DNA of 64,000 nucleotides from Arachidicoccus soli (GTDB taxonomy: Bacteria > Bacteroidota > Bacteroidia > Chitinophagales > Chitinophagaceae): positions 868,001 through 932,000 of the forward strand of contig NZ_CP032489.1 of NCBI RefSeq assembly GCF_003600625.1, in the 5' to 3' direction. The translations under genes and the position numbers were made by a program. Below, one piece after another: positions 26,941 to 35,948 of the stretch (position 1 is its first letter; each line of letters starts with the position of its first letter). Under the pieces are notes generated by a model. It was not told the DNA's origin. It did not search any database and saw only the letters and a program-made list of their open reading frames with translations.

Positions 26941-28173
26941 ATGAAAGAGCAAACAAGCTATCCCAAAGAGAAAATTAAAATCCTTTTTTTAGAGAACATT
27001 AGTGATAAAGCGGTAGAGTATTTCAAGTCTAATGGCTATACTGATGTTGTAAAAATGACGGGCGCATTAAAAGAAGAAGATCTTATCAAAGCCATTAAAG
27101 ATGTGCATTTGATTGGTGTTAGATCCAAAACACAAATTACGGCCAAAGTACTGGCTGCTGCACAAAAGCTACAAGCTATTGGTTGTTTCTGCATTGGTAC
27201 CAATCAGGTAGACTTAGAAGAAGCAAAACGAAGAGGTATATCGGTTTTCAATGCACCTTATAGTAATACAAGAAGTGTTGCAGAACTAGTAATATCGGCT
27301 TCCATTTTATTGATTAGAAAAATTTTGGATAAAAATAAAGCCGCTCATGAAGGTTTGTGGTTTAAAGATTCGAATGGTAGTTACGAATTGCGTGGTAAAA
27401 CATTGGGAATAGTAGGCTATGGAAATATTGGTACGCAGTTAAGTATATTGGCAGAAGCAATGGGCATGAAAGTTTTATATTTTGATGTACAAAATAAATT
27501 GCCTTTGGGGAATGCGGCTTCTTGTAAGTCGATGAAAGATTTAGTATCTCAATCAGATATTATATCATTACATGTTCCGGAAACACCTGAAACAGAAAAA
27601 ATTATTGATGAAAAAATATTAAAACATTTTAAAAAGAATGCTATTTTAATCAACTATGCACGCGGACATTGTGTAGACATTGATGCATTGGTAAAATATT
27701 TAAAGAATGGCCAACTTTCCGGGGCTGCAATCGACGTTTTTCCGGTAGAGCCAGAAAAAACCGGCAATGCGTTTGTAACACCTCTGCAAGGATTATCGAA
27801 TGTACTTTTAACACCACATATTGGCGGTTCTACGGAAGAGGCGCAGGCAAATATTGGTGAAGATGTAAGTAAGAAACTTTTTGATTATTTAGAAAATGGT
27901 ATTAGTGATGGCTCTATTACGGTGCCGGCACTTGCATTGAAAGCACATCCAAATACACATCGCATTTTACACATTCACAACAATAAACCCGGTGTGTTAA
28001 GTGCTATTAATACCGAATTATCCAAAAATAATATCAATATCTTGGGCCAATATTTAAGTACAAACAATACGATTGGATATGTAGTTTTAGATATCGACAA
28101 AATGCTTTCTGATAAGGCGTTCAAACTACTAAAGGAGATAAAAGAAACGATTAAAGTAAGAAAGGTATATTAA
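26941..28173 (+). CDS. serA: D-3-phosphoglycerate dehydrogenase
   Basis: SerA oxidises 3-phosphoglycerate in the first step of serine synthesis. The 410-aa protein matches the E. coli-type enzyme (410 aa): substrate domain IKILFLENISDKAVEYF, NAD fold GKTLGIVGYGNIGTQLSILA, the catalytic Arg in INYARGHCVDIDAL, the Glu in VFPVEPEKTG, the His in LLTPHIGGSTEEAQ, and a C-terminal ACT domain (HRILHIHNNKPGVLSAINTE) that binds serine for feedback inhibition. Monocistronic: a terminator follows and pckA is divergent. Confidence 0.97.
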   Translation: MKEQTSYPKEKIKILFLENISDKAVEYFKSNGYTDVVKMTGALKEEDLIKAIKDVHLIGVRSKTQITAKVLAAAQKLQAIGCFCIGTNQVDLEEAKRRGISVFNAPYSNTRSVAELVISASILLIRKILDKNKAAHEGLWFKDSNGSYELRGKTLGIVGYGNIGTQLSILAEAMGMKVLYFDVQNKLPLGNAASCKSMKDLVSQSDIISLHVPETPETEKIIDEKILKHFKKNAILINYARGHCVDIDALVKYLKNGQLSGAAIDVFPVEPEKTGNAFVTPLQGLSNVLLTPHIGGSTEEAQANIGEDVSKKLFDYLENGISDGSITVPALALKAHPNTHRILHIHNNKPGVLSAINTELSKNNINILGQYLSTNNTIGYVVLDIDKMLSDKAFKLLKEIKETIKVRKVY

Positions 28174-28193
28174 TTTTTCTTTTAAAATAATTC

Positions 28194-28223
28194 TGCCGTT
28201 CTCATTGTTGAGGCGGCATTTTT
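28194..28223 (+). terminator. Rho-independent terminator of serA
   Basis: TGCCG (28194-28198) pairs with CGGCA (28214-28218), extended inside by CTCA/TGAG, then a T run. The IS200/IS605 element begins directly after. Confidence 0.75.
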
Positions 28224-28241
28224 ATATGATGGAGCGTAAAA

Positions 28242-28266
28242 CCCGTCCATCGTTTACGTGGATGGG
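28242..28266. repeat. Left-end hairpin of the IS200/IS605 element
   Basis: Arms CCCGTCCATCG and CGTGGATGGG with a TTTA loop; one T is bulged in the 5' arm. This is the kind of subterminal hairpin recognised by TnpA. Confidence 0.75.
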
Positions 28267-28310
28267 ATGTAAGCGACACTCCGTTACACTTACATAATGA
28301 TTGAAAATGA

Positions 28311-28742
28311 TTAACCTTGTGAAAGGATGTATTGCCTGACTGTTTCAGGTGATGCTTCACCAATGGAACAAACGAAATAGCCATCCGACCAAAGTAATTT
28401 CTGATACCAATATTGCTTACGGAGTATTTTGCCATGCAGCAACCACAACTGACGAGTGCTTTCCTGCTTTAACCTGCGAACAATTTGCACAATAGACAGG
28501 CGAGGAATGTAGCGAATAAGGAAATGTACATGGTCTGTATCTGTCTCCATCACTTCAATTTCAAAATCTGAATTTTCAGCGATAGAGAGAAAGATACGCT
28601 TAACATCATCATTAAGCTGACCGACAAGCATTGCCTTACGGTACTTACAAACAAAAATGAGATGGCATTTTAAGTAGTGCTTTGAACGATTGGTGGACTG
28701 GTAGTTAGATTTTTGAGACTTAGTAGCGTAGTTTTTGTAAAT
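28311..28742 (-). CDS. tnpA: IS200/IS605 TnpA Y1 transposase without a standard start codon
   Basis: TnpA is the HUH/Y1 single-strand transposase. The HUH pair is in DTDHVHFLI and the nucleophile Tyr is in ETVRQYILSQG near the end, so the catalytic residues are kept. The first in-frame ATG (28631) would delete the first strand, but the frame continues upstream without a stop as HYLKCHLIFVCKYRKAM, which is the family N-terminus. No ATG, GTG, TTG or CTG exists between the upstream TAA and 28631. An ATT at 28742 gives 143 aa, the normal length. Either ATT is used or the start was lost and the element is no longer autonomous. Confidence 0.8.
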   Translation of the reverse strand: MYKNYATKSQKSNYQSTNRSKHYLKCHLIFVCKYRKAMLVGQLNDDVKRIFLSIAENSDFEIEVMETDTDHVHFLIRYIPRLSIVQIVRRLKQESTRQLWLLHGKILRKQYWYQKLLWSDGYFVCSIGEASPETVRQYILSQG

Positions 28743-28780
28743 CCCTTTTTACCTGAATAGGGAAGGGTTTACAAAAACGT
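28731..28780. repeat. Inverted repeat between divergent tnpA and tnpB
   Basis: GTTTTTGTAAATCCCTT on the left is mirrored by AAGGGTTTACAAAAAC on the right, one mismatch, around a 12- to 14-nt centre. The left arm covers the TnpA N-terminal codons; the right arm lies in the tnpB leader. Likely a shared control site or RNA hairpin for the two genes. Confidence 0.6.
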
Positions 28781-28817
28781 ATCGGGTTTTGTAAGAAAAA
28801 TCATTACCTTTACATCA

Positions 28818-29951
28818 ATGCTCAAAGCCTACAAATATTGCCTCCTGCCTACCGAAGAACAAAAGCAACAACTGGCTAAGTTCTTTGGTAGCTGTCGTTT
28901 TGTTTTCAATCTTGGACTGGAAACAAAAATGCAAGCATGGACTACCGCACGTAAGCATTTAACCTGTATAGACCTTGCGAACCAGATGAAGGAACTGAAA
29001 GACACCGAAGCAACATGGTTGCAGGAGTGCCCTTCACAAACGCTTCAAATGAGTTTGAGAAACTTAGACAATGCCTACACCCAATTCTTTAAAGGTGGCG
29101 GCTTCCCTAAGTTTAAATCAAAGCATCGCAAACAATCCATACAGTTTCCGCAAGGTGTGAAAACAGACTTTGAGAACAGTATCATCTTCCTCCCGAAGCT
29201 GAAAAATGTAACCTGTATTTTTCATCGCCAATTTAAAGGCGAGATTAAAACAGTAACCGTTTCCAGGACTTCAACAGGCAAATACTTCGTAAGCATACTG
29301 GTTGAGAACCAAAAGCAGTTGCCGAAGAAAAAACCTGTAATGCAGAAAACAACCGTTGGAATAGATATGGGCGTGAAAACTTTTGCTACCCTTTCAGACG
29401 GAACAACCTTTGACAATCCAAAGCATCTAAGAAATAATCTTAGAAGGCTTCGGGTAGAACAAAGAAAGTTGAGCCGTAGATTTAAAAGGGGTGCGAAGGA
29501 GCAAAGCAAAAACTTCCTGAAACAAAAACTGGTAGTTGCTAAACTTCACGAGCACATCAAAAACCAACGTGAGGACTACTTACACAAAGCAAGTACGCAC
29601 ATCATTCGTTCTTACAACAGCATTTGCCTTGAAGATTTAAACATCAAAGGCATGATGCAAAACGAAAAAATTGCCCTTGCTATTGGTGAAGTAGGATGGC
29701 ACAAATTCAAAACGATGCTGGAATACAAAGCCGAATGGTACGGAAAGAATATCCTGTACATCGGCAGGTTTCAACCATCGTCCAAATTGTGTTCACATTG
29801 CGGACATATTTTCAAAGAACTAAGTTTGAAGGACAGGTCTTGGACTTGTCAATCATGCGGCACTCATCACGAAAGAGATGAAAATGCCGCTTTGAATATT
29901 AAAACATTCGGGCTTCGGATAAAGCCTTCAACCGTTAACGTGAGCCATTAG
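28818..29951 (+). CDS. tnpB: TnpB RNA-guided nuclease of IS605 type
   Basis: TnpB proteins are omega-RNA-guided RuvC nucleases and relatives of Cas12. The 377-aa protein has an N-terminal helical/OrfB_HTH part (LKAYKYCLLPTEEQKQQLAK), the first RuvC Asp in TVGIDMGVKTFATLSDG, the RuvC Glu in SICLEDLNIKGM, a zinc ribbon CSHCGHIF...CQSCGTHHERD and the last RuvC Asp in RDENAALNI. All catalytic residues are present and the length is full. The omega-RNA is expected to be copied from the 3' end of tnpB into the right end hairpin. Nuclease function is inferred from the family. Confidence 0.93.
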   Translation: MLKAYKYCLLPTEEQKQQLAKFFGSCRFVFNLGLETKMQAWTTARKHLTCIDLANQMKELKDTEATWLQECPSQTLQMSLRNLDNAYTQFFKGGGFPKFKSKHRKQSIQFPQGVKTDFENSIIFLPKLKNVTCIFHRQFKGEIKTVTVSRTSTGKYFVSILVENQKQLPKKKPVMQKTTVGIDMGVKTFATLSDGTTFDNPKHLRNNLRRLRVEQRKLSRRFKRGAKEQSKNFLKQKLVVAKLHEHIKNQREDYLHKASTHIIRSYNSICLEDLNIKGMMQNEKIALAIGEVGWHKFKTMLEYKAEWYGKNILYIGRFQPSSKLCSHCGHIFKELSLKDRSWTCQSCGTHHERDENAALNIKTFGLRIKPSTVNVSH

Positions 29952-29973
29952 GCTGTGCGTATGGGTTGAGAAG

Positions 29974-29999
29974 CCCACTCATCGCTTTGCGTGAATGGG
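29974..29999. repeat. Right-end hairpin of the IS200/IS605 element
   Basis: CCCACTCATCGC-TTT-GCGTGAATGGG, same architecture as the left hairpin, 22 nt after tnpB. It is probably also the 3' part of the omega-RNA. Confidence 0.7.
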
Positions 30000-30047
30000 T
30001 AGTTCACTTACTTAGCCTATCTTTAGTTGTTGAATACAAATACTATA

Positions 30048-31112
30048 ATGAAAGTTGATTTTCTTATAATAGGACAGGGCCTAAGTGGTACATTTCTTAG
30101 TTTTTATTTAAAGAAAGCCGGAAAAACATTTCTTGTGATAGATGACGAGAAACCCAATGCTGCATCGCGTATAGCTTCTGGTGTGATCAACCCTGTAACA
30201 GGACGGCGCATTGTAAAGACTTGGAAAATTGACGAATTGATGCCTTTTGCTTTTTCAGCGTACAAAGAAATAAGTGAGTTCTTAAAAATACCTTCATGTA
30301 TTCATGAGGGAGCTGTGTTGAATATGCATACTACAAAACAGATGCAGCAAGCATTTAATAATAGGCTTCAAAATGATCCCAGTGATTATATACGGCTTTG
30401 CGCAAATGAGGATAATTGGAGCGAATATTTCAATTTTGAATTTGGTATAGGAGAAACTTATCCTGTATTAATCATTAATTTATTTGATTTGCTAAGAAAT
30501 TGGCGCAGGTATTTAATGAATTCTAAGTATTTGCAAGCGGAGCATTTTGAAGAAGAAAGTTGTTTTAGAGAAGATCATATAATAAGGTATAAAAATGTTG
30601 AAGCGAAAAAATTAATCTACTGCGATGGAGCTTCTGTTGCAAGCAATCCTTATTTTAATAAATTACCATTTGCTTATAATAAAGGTGAGGCATTAATAGT
30701 TTCTATTCCTAAACTTCCACGAGATTTTATTTATAAACAAGGACTGAGTATGGTTCCTTGGAGGAATGAAGATTTATTCTGGGTAGGCTCGACTTATGAA
30801 TGGCGTTTTCCAGATGATTTACCTTCTGCAAGTTTTAAAGAAAGAGTAGAAACTTATCTCAAAAATAATTTAAAGTTGCCTTTTAAAGTTGTAGAGCATT
30901 TTTCCGGAATACGGCCTGCAAATTCCGAACGCAGACCATTTGTGGGTTTTCACCCGATATATATAAATGTTGGGATTTTAAATGGAATGGGAACGAAAGG
31001 ATGCTCGCTTGCACCTTATTTTGCCCACCAACTTGTGCAAAATATTTTAACCGGTACTTTAATAGATAAAGAAGCAGATATAAATAGATTTTCAATGCAA
31101 CACTTTGATTAA
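30048..31112 (+). CDS. FAD-dependent oxidoreductase (DAO family)
   Basis: The ADP-binding motif MKVDFLIIGQGLSGTFLSFY opens the protein; the start is ATG 30048, as the frame upstream to 30027 needs a TTG and adds only a few residues. PVTGRRIVKTWKID and HFSGIRPANSERRPFVGFHP and the C-terminal GMGTKGCSLAPYFAHQLV follow the glycine oxidase/ThiO-like DAO pattern for FAD and carboxylate binding. Length is 354 aa. The substrate cannot be fixed: amine or amino acid oxidation is the general reaction. It overlaps the convergent ppx gene by four nt. Confidence 0.85.
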   Translation: MKVDFLIIGQGLSGTFLSFYLKKAGKTFLVIDDEKPNAASRIASGVINPVTGRRIVKTWKIDELMPFAFSAYKEISEFLKIPSCIHEGAVLNMHTTKQMQQAFNNRLQNDPSDYIRLCANEDNWSEYFNFEFGIGETYPVLIINLFDLLRNWRRYLMNSKYLQAEHFEEESCFREDHIIRYKNVEAKKLIYCDGASVASNPYFNKLPFAYNKGEALIVSIPKLPRDFIYKQGLSMVPWRNEDLFWVGSTYEWRFPDDLPSASFKERVETYLKNNLKLPFKVVEHFSGIRPANSERRPFVGFHPIYINVGILNGMGTKGCSLAPYFAHQLVQNILTGTLIDKEADINRFSMQHFD

Positions 31113-31996
31113 TTCTTTCTGCTTATTTCATGGTATAAATCGCGAACCAATCCATCTGAAACCCCAATTTTCGGTACAAATATTTCAGCTGCATCTGTCC
31201 AACGCATCAGATTGATATAAATTTGTAGTGCTGGGACAATTACATCTGCGCGGTCTTCTTTTAAGTTTAATTGCTCTATTCTTTCTTTTACGGAAAGTGC
31301 TGATAAGTCGTGATAAAATGTTTTCAAACGTCTTAAAGACAAAGGCTTTCCTTCTTTTGTTTTGCTTAAAGAAAATATTTTGTTGATATTACCTCCCGAA
31401 CCGATTACGGTAATAGGTAATTTACTTTTGATATTTTTCTTAATCTCTTCCTTCATTTTCTTCCAATCATCATCATCCCATTGGTTGTTCAGAAGCCTGA
31501 TGGTTCCTACATTGAAAGATTTTTTATATACTTGTTTGCCTCCCACGAAAAAGTCAACTTCAGTACTACCACCGCCGACATCAATATAAATATACGCATT
31601 CGATTTATTAAGCGTTTCGGAAATATGATTGTCAAAAATCAATGAAGCTTCGTCATCACCAGAAATTATTTCAATCTTAATATTGGTTTTATTTTTTACC
31701 TCTTTTACGATGGCTTTTGAATTAGATGCATCACGCATTGCACTGGTAGCACAAGCTTTTACAGCTTTAACTTTATATGCCTTCAATAAATGTTTAAATG
31801 CTTGCATGGTATTCATTAGCATTTCTTCTTTATCGGCGCCAATGAATCCTTCGTCAAATACATCGAAGCCCAACCTTAACGGTACTCTTATAAGATTCAC
31901 TTTGTTAAAGATTGTTTCGTTCGAATTATTTTTTTGAACATCTACAATGAGTAAACGTGCAGCATTACTACCTATATCTATAGCGGCGATTTTCAT
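31109..31996 (-). CDS. ppx: Exopolyphosphatase/GppA-type phosphatase
   Basis: Ppx/GppA proteins remove phosphate from polyphosphate or convert pppGpp to ppGpp. This 295-aa protein has the sugar-kinase/Hsp70-like folds: IAAIDIGSNAARLLI at the N-terminus, KACATSAMRDASNS, and the second phosphate loop YIYIDVGGGSTEVDFF, then VIGSGGNINKIF. It is the short form without the C-terminal HD-type domains of the E. coli enzyme. It is 8 nt downstream of ppk1 on the same strand, which supports polyphosphate turnover. Confidence 0.93.
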   Translation of the reverse strand: MKIAAIDIGSNAARLLIVDVQKNNSNETIFNKVNLIRVPLRLGFDVFDEGFIGADKEEMLMNTMQAFKHLLKAYKVKAVKACATSAMRDASNSKAIVKEVKNKTNIKIEIISGDDEASLIFDNHISETLNKSNAYIYIDVGGGSTEVDFFVGGKQVYKKSFNVGTIRLLNNQWDDDDWKKMKEEIKKNIKSKLPITVIGSGGNINKIFSLSKTKEGKPLSLRRLKTFYHDLSALSVKERIEQLNLKEDRADVIVPALQIYINLMRWTDAAEIFVPKIGVSDGLVRDLYHEISRKN

Positions 31997-32004
31997 ACTA
32001 TGAA

Positions 32005-34068
32005 TTATTTATTGAGTAGATAATTATAAATTTCTATTTGCGAACGTATTTTTTTCGCCTTATCCGAATGTACGTAATTATTTGATAATTGATTATCTAA
32101 GCGCCTCGCTTTTACCGAATCGCTGAGTTGAATATTGATGATTTCGCGTAATTCTTTTTTAATCTTTTTATCTGTAATTTCGACAGCTGCTTCTATGCGA
32201 TGATCTAGATTGCGCAACATCCAATCAGCGGAAGAAATAAAGGTCCTCTCTTTCCCTGAATGATGAAAAATAAAGGCGCGAGCGTGTTCCAAGTATTCAT
32301 CTACAATGCTGATAGCAAAAATGTTCTTTTTAAACTTCTTATTTTCATTGAGCGCACAATAAATTCCGCGAACAATCATTTTTATAGTTACACCTGCTGC
32401 TGCTGCCTCATATAATTTTTGTATAAGTAGCTGATCGCTTAATGAATTGAGTTTGACAATAATTTCTGCTTCTTTTTTCTCTTTTGCTTCTTTTATTTCA
32501 TGATCAATAAGCGCCAACAAATCTTTCCGCATATTATTCGGGCAAACCATTAAGTGTTTGCACTTATTTAATGCGTCAAAATTTTCTATTTTTGCAGCAG
32601 ATAAAAAATGAAAAATACTATTGATATCCTCCAGGATATTTTCATTCGATGTAAATAGCAAATGATCGGCATATATCTTGGCTGTCTTTTCGTTGAGATT
32701 GCCGGTTGCAATAAAACCATACTGAATAATTTTCTTCGCATGTATCTTTTTAATGACACATATTTTGGCATGTACTTTCATGTTGGGAATGCCAATAAGT
32801 ACTTTTACGCCTTCTTCTTCCAGCCTTTCTTTCCATTCAAGATTTGCTTCTTCATCAAAGCGAGCGCGAAGCTCCATCATTACAATTACTTCTTTCCCAT
32901 TGCGTACCGCATTGATGAGCGCATTAATGATTTTTGAATTGCTAGCCAATCGGTAGGCCGATATTTTGATACTTCTCACATCCGGATCCATTGCTGCTTC
33001 GCGCAATAAGTCAATCACAGAAACGAAAGAATGATAAGGGAAACTTAGGAGGATATCTTTTTTTAAAATTACTTCAGTAATGCGTTGTCGGTCTTTTAAC
33101 TCAGGATGAATAAATGAAATATTTGTACGTGTCTTTTTGGAAGGGAATACATTCGGAAAATCCATAAAGTGCCGAAAATTGTGAATTTTCCCACCGGGAA
33201 TAATATTGTCTTTATGACTTAAACTTAGTTTTCTAATTAAATATTCTAAAAGACCTGCATTTATTTCCTTGTCGTAACTGAAGCGGACAGCCTTCCCTTT
33301 TCTTCTATTCTTAATCCCCTTTTCTATTTTTTGAACGAGAGATGTGGAAACATCATTGTCGATATCAAATTCTGCATCTTTGGTAACATTAAATATATGT
33401 GCATCAAAATGATCGTATCCAAAGTAAGAAAAGATATAGGGCAGATTGAAACGAATAATATCTTCTAATAAAATAATATGGTGTTCTCCTCTTCTGGAAG
33501 GTAGTATCACAAAGCGGCCCAGTGCATGTACAGGAATTTCTATTAAGGCGTATTTTTGTTTACTGAATGTTTTTTCTTTACTCATGACTACACCTAAATA
33601 CAAACTTTTGTCACGTAGATAGGGGAGAGTAGGTAAGTCTTCAATCAATAACGGAATAACATTGGATTCGACTTCCTCGTCAAAATGTTTGCGTACAAAT
33701 TTCTTTTGTGCTGCAGAAAGCTGGTGAATATTTTTGATGAATATTTTTTCTTTATTCATCTCGTGGAGAATATTATTCCAAATACGTGCGAACTCATTTT
33801 GCTGACGTAAGACAATGGTCTGTATCTGATCGAGAATAGCCTGGGGGTTTTCTTCAAAATGAAAATTGGCTTTTTTATCACTAAGTGCAATCATGCGTCG
33901 CAATGCTGCTACACGTACACGAAAAAACTCTTCCAAATTATTAGAATGAATTGCAAGGAATTTTATTCTTTCTTTAAGAGGTACATGCTCATCATTGGCT
34001 TCTTGCAATACACGCTCATTAAAACTTAACCAGCTAATATCTCTGGGTATCGTGTGTATGATTTTCAT
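32005..34068 (-). CDS. ppk1: Polyphosphate kinase 1
   Basis: Ppk1 reversibly polymerises ATP gamma-phosphate into polyphosphate. Length 687 aa is normal. The N-terminal domain has ISWLSFNERVLQEANDEHVP; the catalytic C-terminal domains carry the phosphohistidine motif MKVHAKICVIKK, ATGNLNEKTAKIYADHLLFT, and the second His in VDEYLEHARAFIFHHSG. A final segment FISSADWMLRNLDHRIEAAVEI is also conserved. Adjacent to ppx, forming a synthesis/degradation pair. Confidence 0.97.
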   Translation of the reverse strand: MKIIHTIPRDISWLSFNERVLQEANDEHVPLKERIKFLAIHSNNLEEFFRVRVAALRRMIALSDKKANFHFEENPQAILDQIQTIVLRQQNEFARIWNNILHEMNKEKIFIKNIHQLSAAQKKFVRKHFDEEVESNVIPLLIEDLPTLPYLRDKSLYLGVVMSKEKTFSKQKYALIEIPVHALGRFVILPSRRGEHHIILLEDIIRFNLPYIFSYFGYDHFDAHIFNVTKDAEFDIDNDVSTSLVQKIEKGIKNRRKGKAVRFSYDKEINAGLLEYLIRKLSLSHKDNIIPGGKIHNFRHFMDFPNVFPSKKTRTNISFIHPELKDRQRITEVILKKDILLSFPYHSFVSVIDLLREAAMDPDVRSIKISAYRLASNSKIINALINAVRNGKEVIVMMELRARFDEEANLEWKERLEEEGVKVLIGIPNMKVHAKICVIKKIHAKKIIQYGFIATGNLNEKTAKIYADHLLFTSNENILEDINSIFHFLSAAKIENFDALNKCKHLMVCPNNMRKDLLALIDHEIKEAKEKKEAEIIVKLNSLSDQLLIQKLYEAAAAGVTIKMIVRGIYCALNENKKFKKNIFAISIVDEYLEHARAFIFHHSGKERTFISSADWMLRNLDHRIEAAVEITDKKIKKELREIINIQLSDSVKARRLDNQLSNNYVHSDKAKKIRSQIEIYNYLLNK

Positions 34069-34108
34069 GAATCTAGAATAGAGTTTGGGGTAAATTTGGG
34101 TTTAACTG

Positions 34109-34603
34109 TTAAGATTTTATTTTTTGAATCGTATTTGTTGTAGAATAGCCTTCTAAAATTGGGTTTATAATTACATTGCCACCATTAGCTAAAACCTCTT
34201 TTGCACCTACAATTTGCTCTATAGTGTAATCCCCCCCCTTTACCAGAACGTCTGGCAGTAAAGCAGAGATAGTTTTTAGAGGAGTGTCTTCTTCAAAAAT
34301 AACAACAGCATCTACTACCAATAGATTGGCCAATAAACTAGCTCTATCCTGTTCATTATTGATAGGTCTTTTTTCTCCTTTTAATCGTTTTACACTTTGG
34401 TCTGAATTAATGGCAACGATTAAATAATCGGCTGTTTTAGCAGCATCATTGATGGATAAAATATGACCCGCATGTAGTATATCGAAGCACCCATTAGTAA
34501 ACGCGAATGTTTTTGATTTTAGTTTCCAGGTAGAAACTATTTGGGCCATTTTCTCTAGTGAATATATTTTCTTGGCAGCAAAATCTATGTTTTTCATTTT
34601 CAA
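34109..34603 (-). CDS. rfaE2: D-glycero-beta-D-manno-heptose 1-phosphate adenylyltransferase
   Basis: The enzyme makes ADP-heptose for the LPS core. The 164-aa protein is a nucleotidyltransferase of the cytidylyltransferase fold: FTNGCFDILHAGHILSINDA contains the HxGH motif, and KGGDYTIEQIVGAKEV and GYSTTNTIQKI match the C-terminal domain of HldE. The N-terminal kinase domain of fused HldE is absent, so a separate RfaE1 is expected elsewhere. A second ATG two codons in (MKNIDF) is an alternative start. A poly-C run around 34240 (TACCCCCCC-type on the plus strand) lies in the coding region. Confidence 0.92.
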   Translation of the reverse strand: MKMKNIDFAAKKIYSLEKMAQIVSTWKLKSKTFAFTNGCFDILHAGHILSINDAAKTADYLIVAINSDQSVKRLKGEKRPINNEQDRASLLANLLVVDAVVIFEEDTPLKTISALLPDVLVKGGDYTIEQIVGAKEVLANGGNVIINPILEGYSTTNTIQKIKS

Positions 34604-34695
34604 ATGTTATTTGCTACAAGATAGCAAATAACATTTGAATAGTAGTTACCAAATTGTTATGATTGAATAAAAATTATAATAAAAACAAAGAAACT

Positions 34696-35046
34696 TTAAG
34701 GAAGCTGATTAGTCCCTTCTTTAGGGAAAATGACCCAAGGTGTAAACTTTTTTGCTTCTTCAAATTCCATGGAGGCGTAGGAAATAATAATAATAATATC
34801 TCCAACGGCCCCTTTTCTTGCAGCAGGGCCATTTAAACATACCGTGCCACTACCACGTTTTCCTTTTATGATATAGGTTTCAATACGTTCGCCATTATTT
34901 ATATTTACTATTGATACTTTTTCACCTTCAATTATATTGGCAGCATCCATTAGATCTTCATCTAAAGTGAGACTACCCACATAATTAAGATTAGCCTCTG
35001 TAATTACGGCTCTGTGAATTTTTGATTTTAAAATTTCTATAATCAT
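34696..35046 (-). CDS. panD: Aspartate 1-decarboxylase precursor
   Basis: PanD makes beta-alanine for pantothenate. The 116-aa proenzyme has the self-cleavage site [11 protein letters not shown] (Gly-Ser at residues 24-25, forming the pyruvoyl group), [17 protein letters not shown] at the N-terminus, [13 protein letters not shown] and [20 protein letters not shown]. It is 30 nt downstream of dapD on the same strand. No panB or panC is visible here. Confidence 0.96.
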   Translation of the reverse strand: MIIEILKSKIHRAVITEANLNYVGSLTLDEDLMDAANIIEGEKVSIVNINNGERIETYIIKGKRGSGTVCLNGPAARKGAVGDIIIIISYASMEFEEAKKFTPWVIFPKEGTNQLP

Positions 35047-35075
35047 CGTTAGGTATTATTTGTAAATGAAACTGA

Positions 35076-35882
35076 TTAAACAGCTACATTAAAATCGCGC
35101 AAAGCGTCATTTAAACTTGTTTTTAAATCAGTACTTGGCTTGCGTTTGCCAATAATTAACGCACAACTTACATTATATGTTCCGGCTGGAAATTCTTTTG
35201 GATAAGTTCCGGGAATTACGACACTTCTTGAAGGTACACGTCCTTTGTATTCGATAGGTTCATTCCCACTTACATCAATAATTTTGGTTGATTTGGTAAG
35301 TACCACATTGGCACCCAACACAGCTTCTTTTTCAACAATTACCCCTTCTACCACAATGCTGCGGCTTCCTAAAAAACATCCATCTTCAATAATCACGGGA
35401 GAGGCCTGCAAAGGTTCTAATACTCCACCAATACCTACACCACCACTTAAATGTACGCCTTTGCCTATTTGCGCGCAACTACCTACTGTGGCCCAGGTAT
35501 CCACCATTGTACCTTCGTCAACATAAGCACCAATATTTACATAGCTGGGCATTAATACGACAGTTTTTGCAAGATAAGCGCCATAACGAGCTACAGCATG
35601 CGGTACAGCACGAACGCCTAATTTCTCATAATCGCTTTTCAATAACATCTTGTCATAAAACTCAAAAGGAGGGATATTCCAGGTTTGCATTTTTTGAATA
35701 CCAAAATATAATAAAATAGCTTGTTTTACCCATTCATTTACCTGCCAGCCATTTTCTGTAGGCGCAGCAGTTCTCAATCTGCCTTTATCAACTTCTTCAA
35801 TTACGGCTCTTACTGCGTCTGAATATTTTGCATCTTTCAACAAATCTCTATTTTCCCAAGCTTCGAGAATTAAATTCTTCAT
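35076..35882 (-). CDS. dapD: Tetrahydrodipicolinate N-succinyltransferase
   Basis: DapD succinylates tetrahydrodipicolinate in the succinylase branch of diaminopimelate and lysine synthesis. Start ATG 35882 (MKNLILEAWENRDLLKD) gives 268 aa; the frame continues to 35915 but the extra residues are not family-like. The left-handed beta-helix hexapeptide repeats run through GAYVDEGTMVDTWATVGSCA, QIGKGVHLSGGVGIGG, and EDGCFLGSRSIVVEGV. Trimeric and cytosolic in the family. Together with aspartokinase at 15-16 kb the window carries two steps of lysine synthesis. Confidence 0.96.
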   Translation of the reverse strand: MKNLILEAWENRDLLKDAKYSDAVRAVIEEVDKGRLRTAAPTENGWQVNEWVKQAILLYFGIQKMQTWNIPPFEFYDKMLLKSDYEKLGVRAVPHAVARYGAYLAKTVVLMPSYVNIGAYVDEGTMVDTWATVGSCAQIGKGVHLSGGVGIGGVLEPLQASPVIIEDGCFLGSRSIVVEGVIVEKEAVLGANVVLTKSTKIIDVSGNEPIEYKGRVPSRSVVIPGTYPKEFPAGTYNVSCALIIGKRKPSTDLKTSLNDALRDFNVAV

Positions 35883-35948
35883 GTGTATTTTTATATAATT
35901 AAAAAGATTTTGCAAAATTAATGTATCACATGGATTAATTTAGCATCT

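Larger units (their letters stand above)
28224..30015. mobile_element. IS200/IS605-family insertion sequence with tnpA and tnpB
   Basis: Divergent tnpA (minus) and tnpB (plus) lie between subterminal hairpins of the same design: left CCCGTCCATCG-TTTA-CGTGGATGGG (28242-28266) and right CCCACTCATCGC-TTT-GCGTGAATGGG (29974-29999), each with a bulged T in the 5' arm. There are no terminal inverted repeats and no target duplication, as usual for this family, so the exact ends are estimates. The element sits between the serA terminator and an FAD oxidoreductase gene without breaking either. The divergent order is that of the IS605 subgroup. Confidence 0.9.

Noticed and set aside
26738..26956. 72-aa minus-strand frame between pckA and serA
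   Set aside because: AT-rich shadow in the promoter region with no conserved-looking text.
28202..28435. 77-aa minus-strand frame in the IS element
   Set aside because: It overlaps tnpA in another frame and the left-end hairpin.
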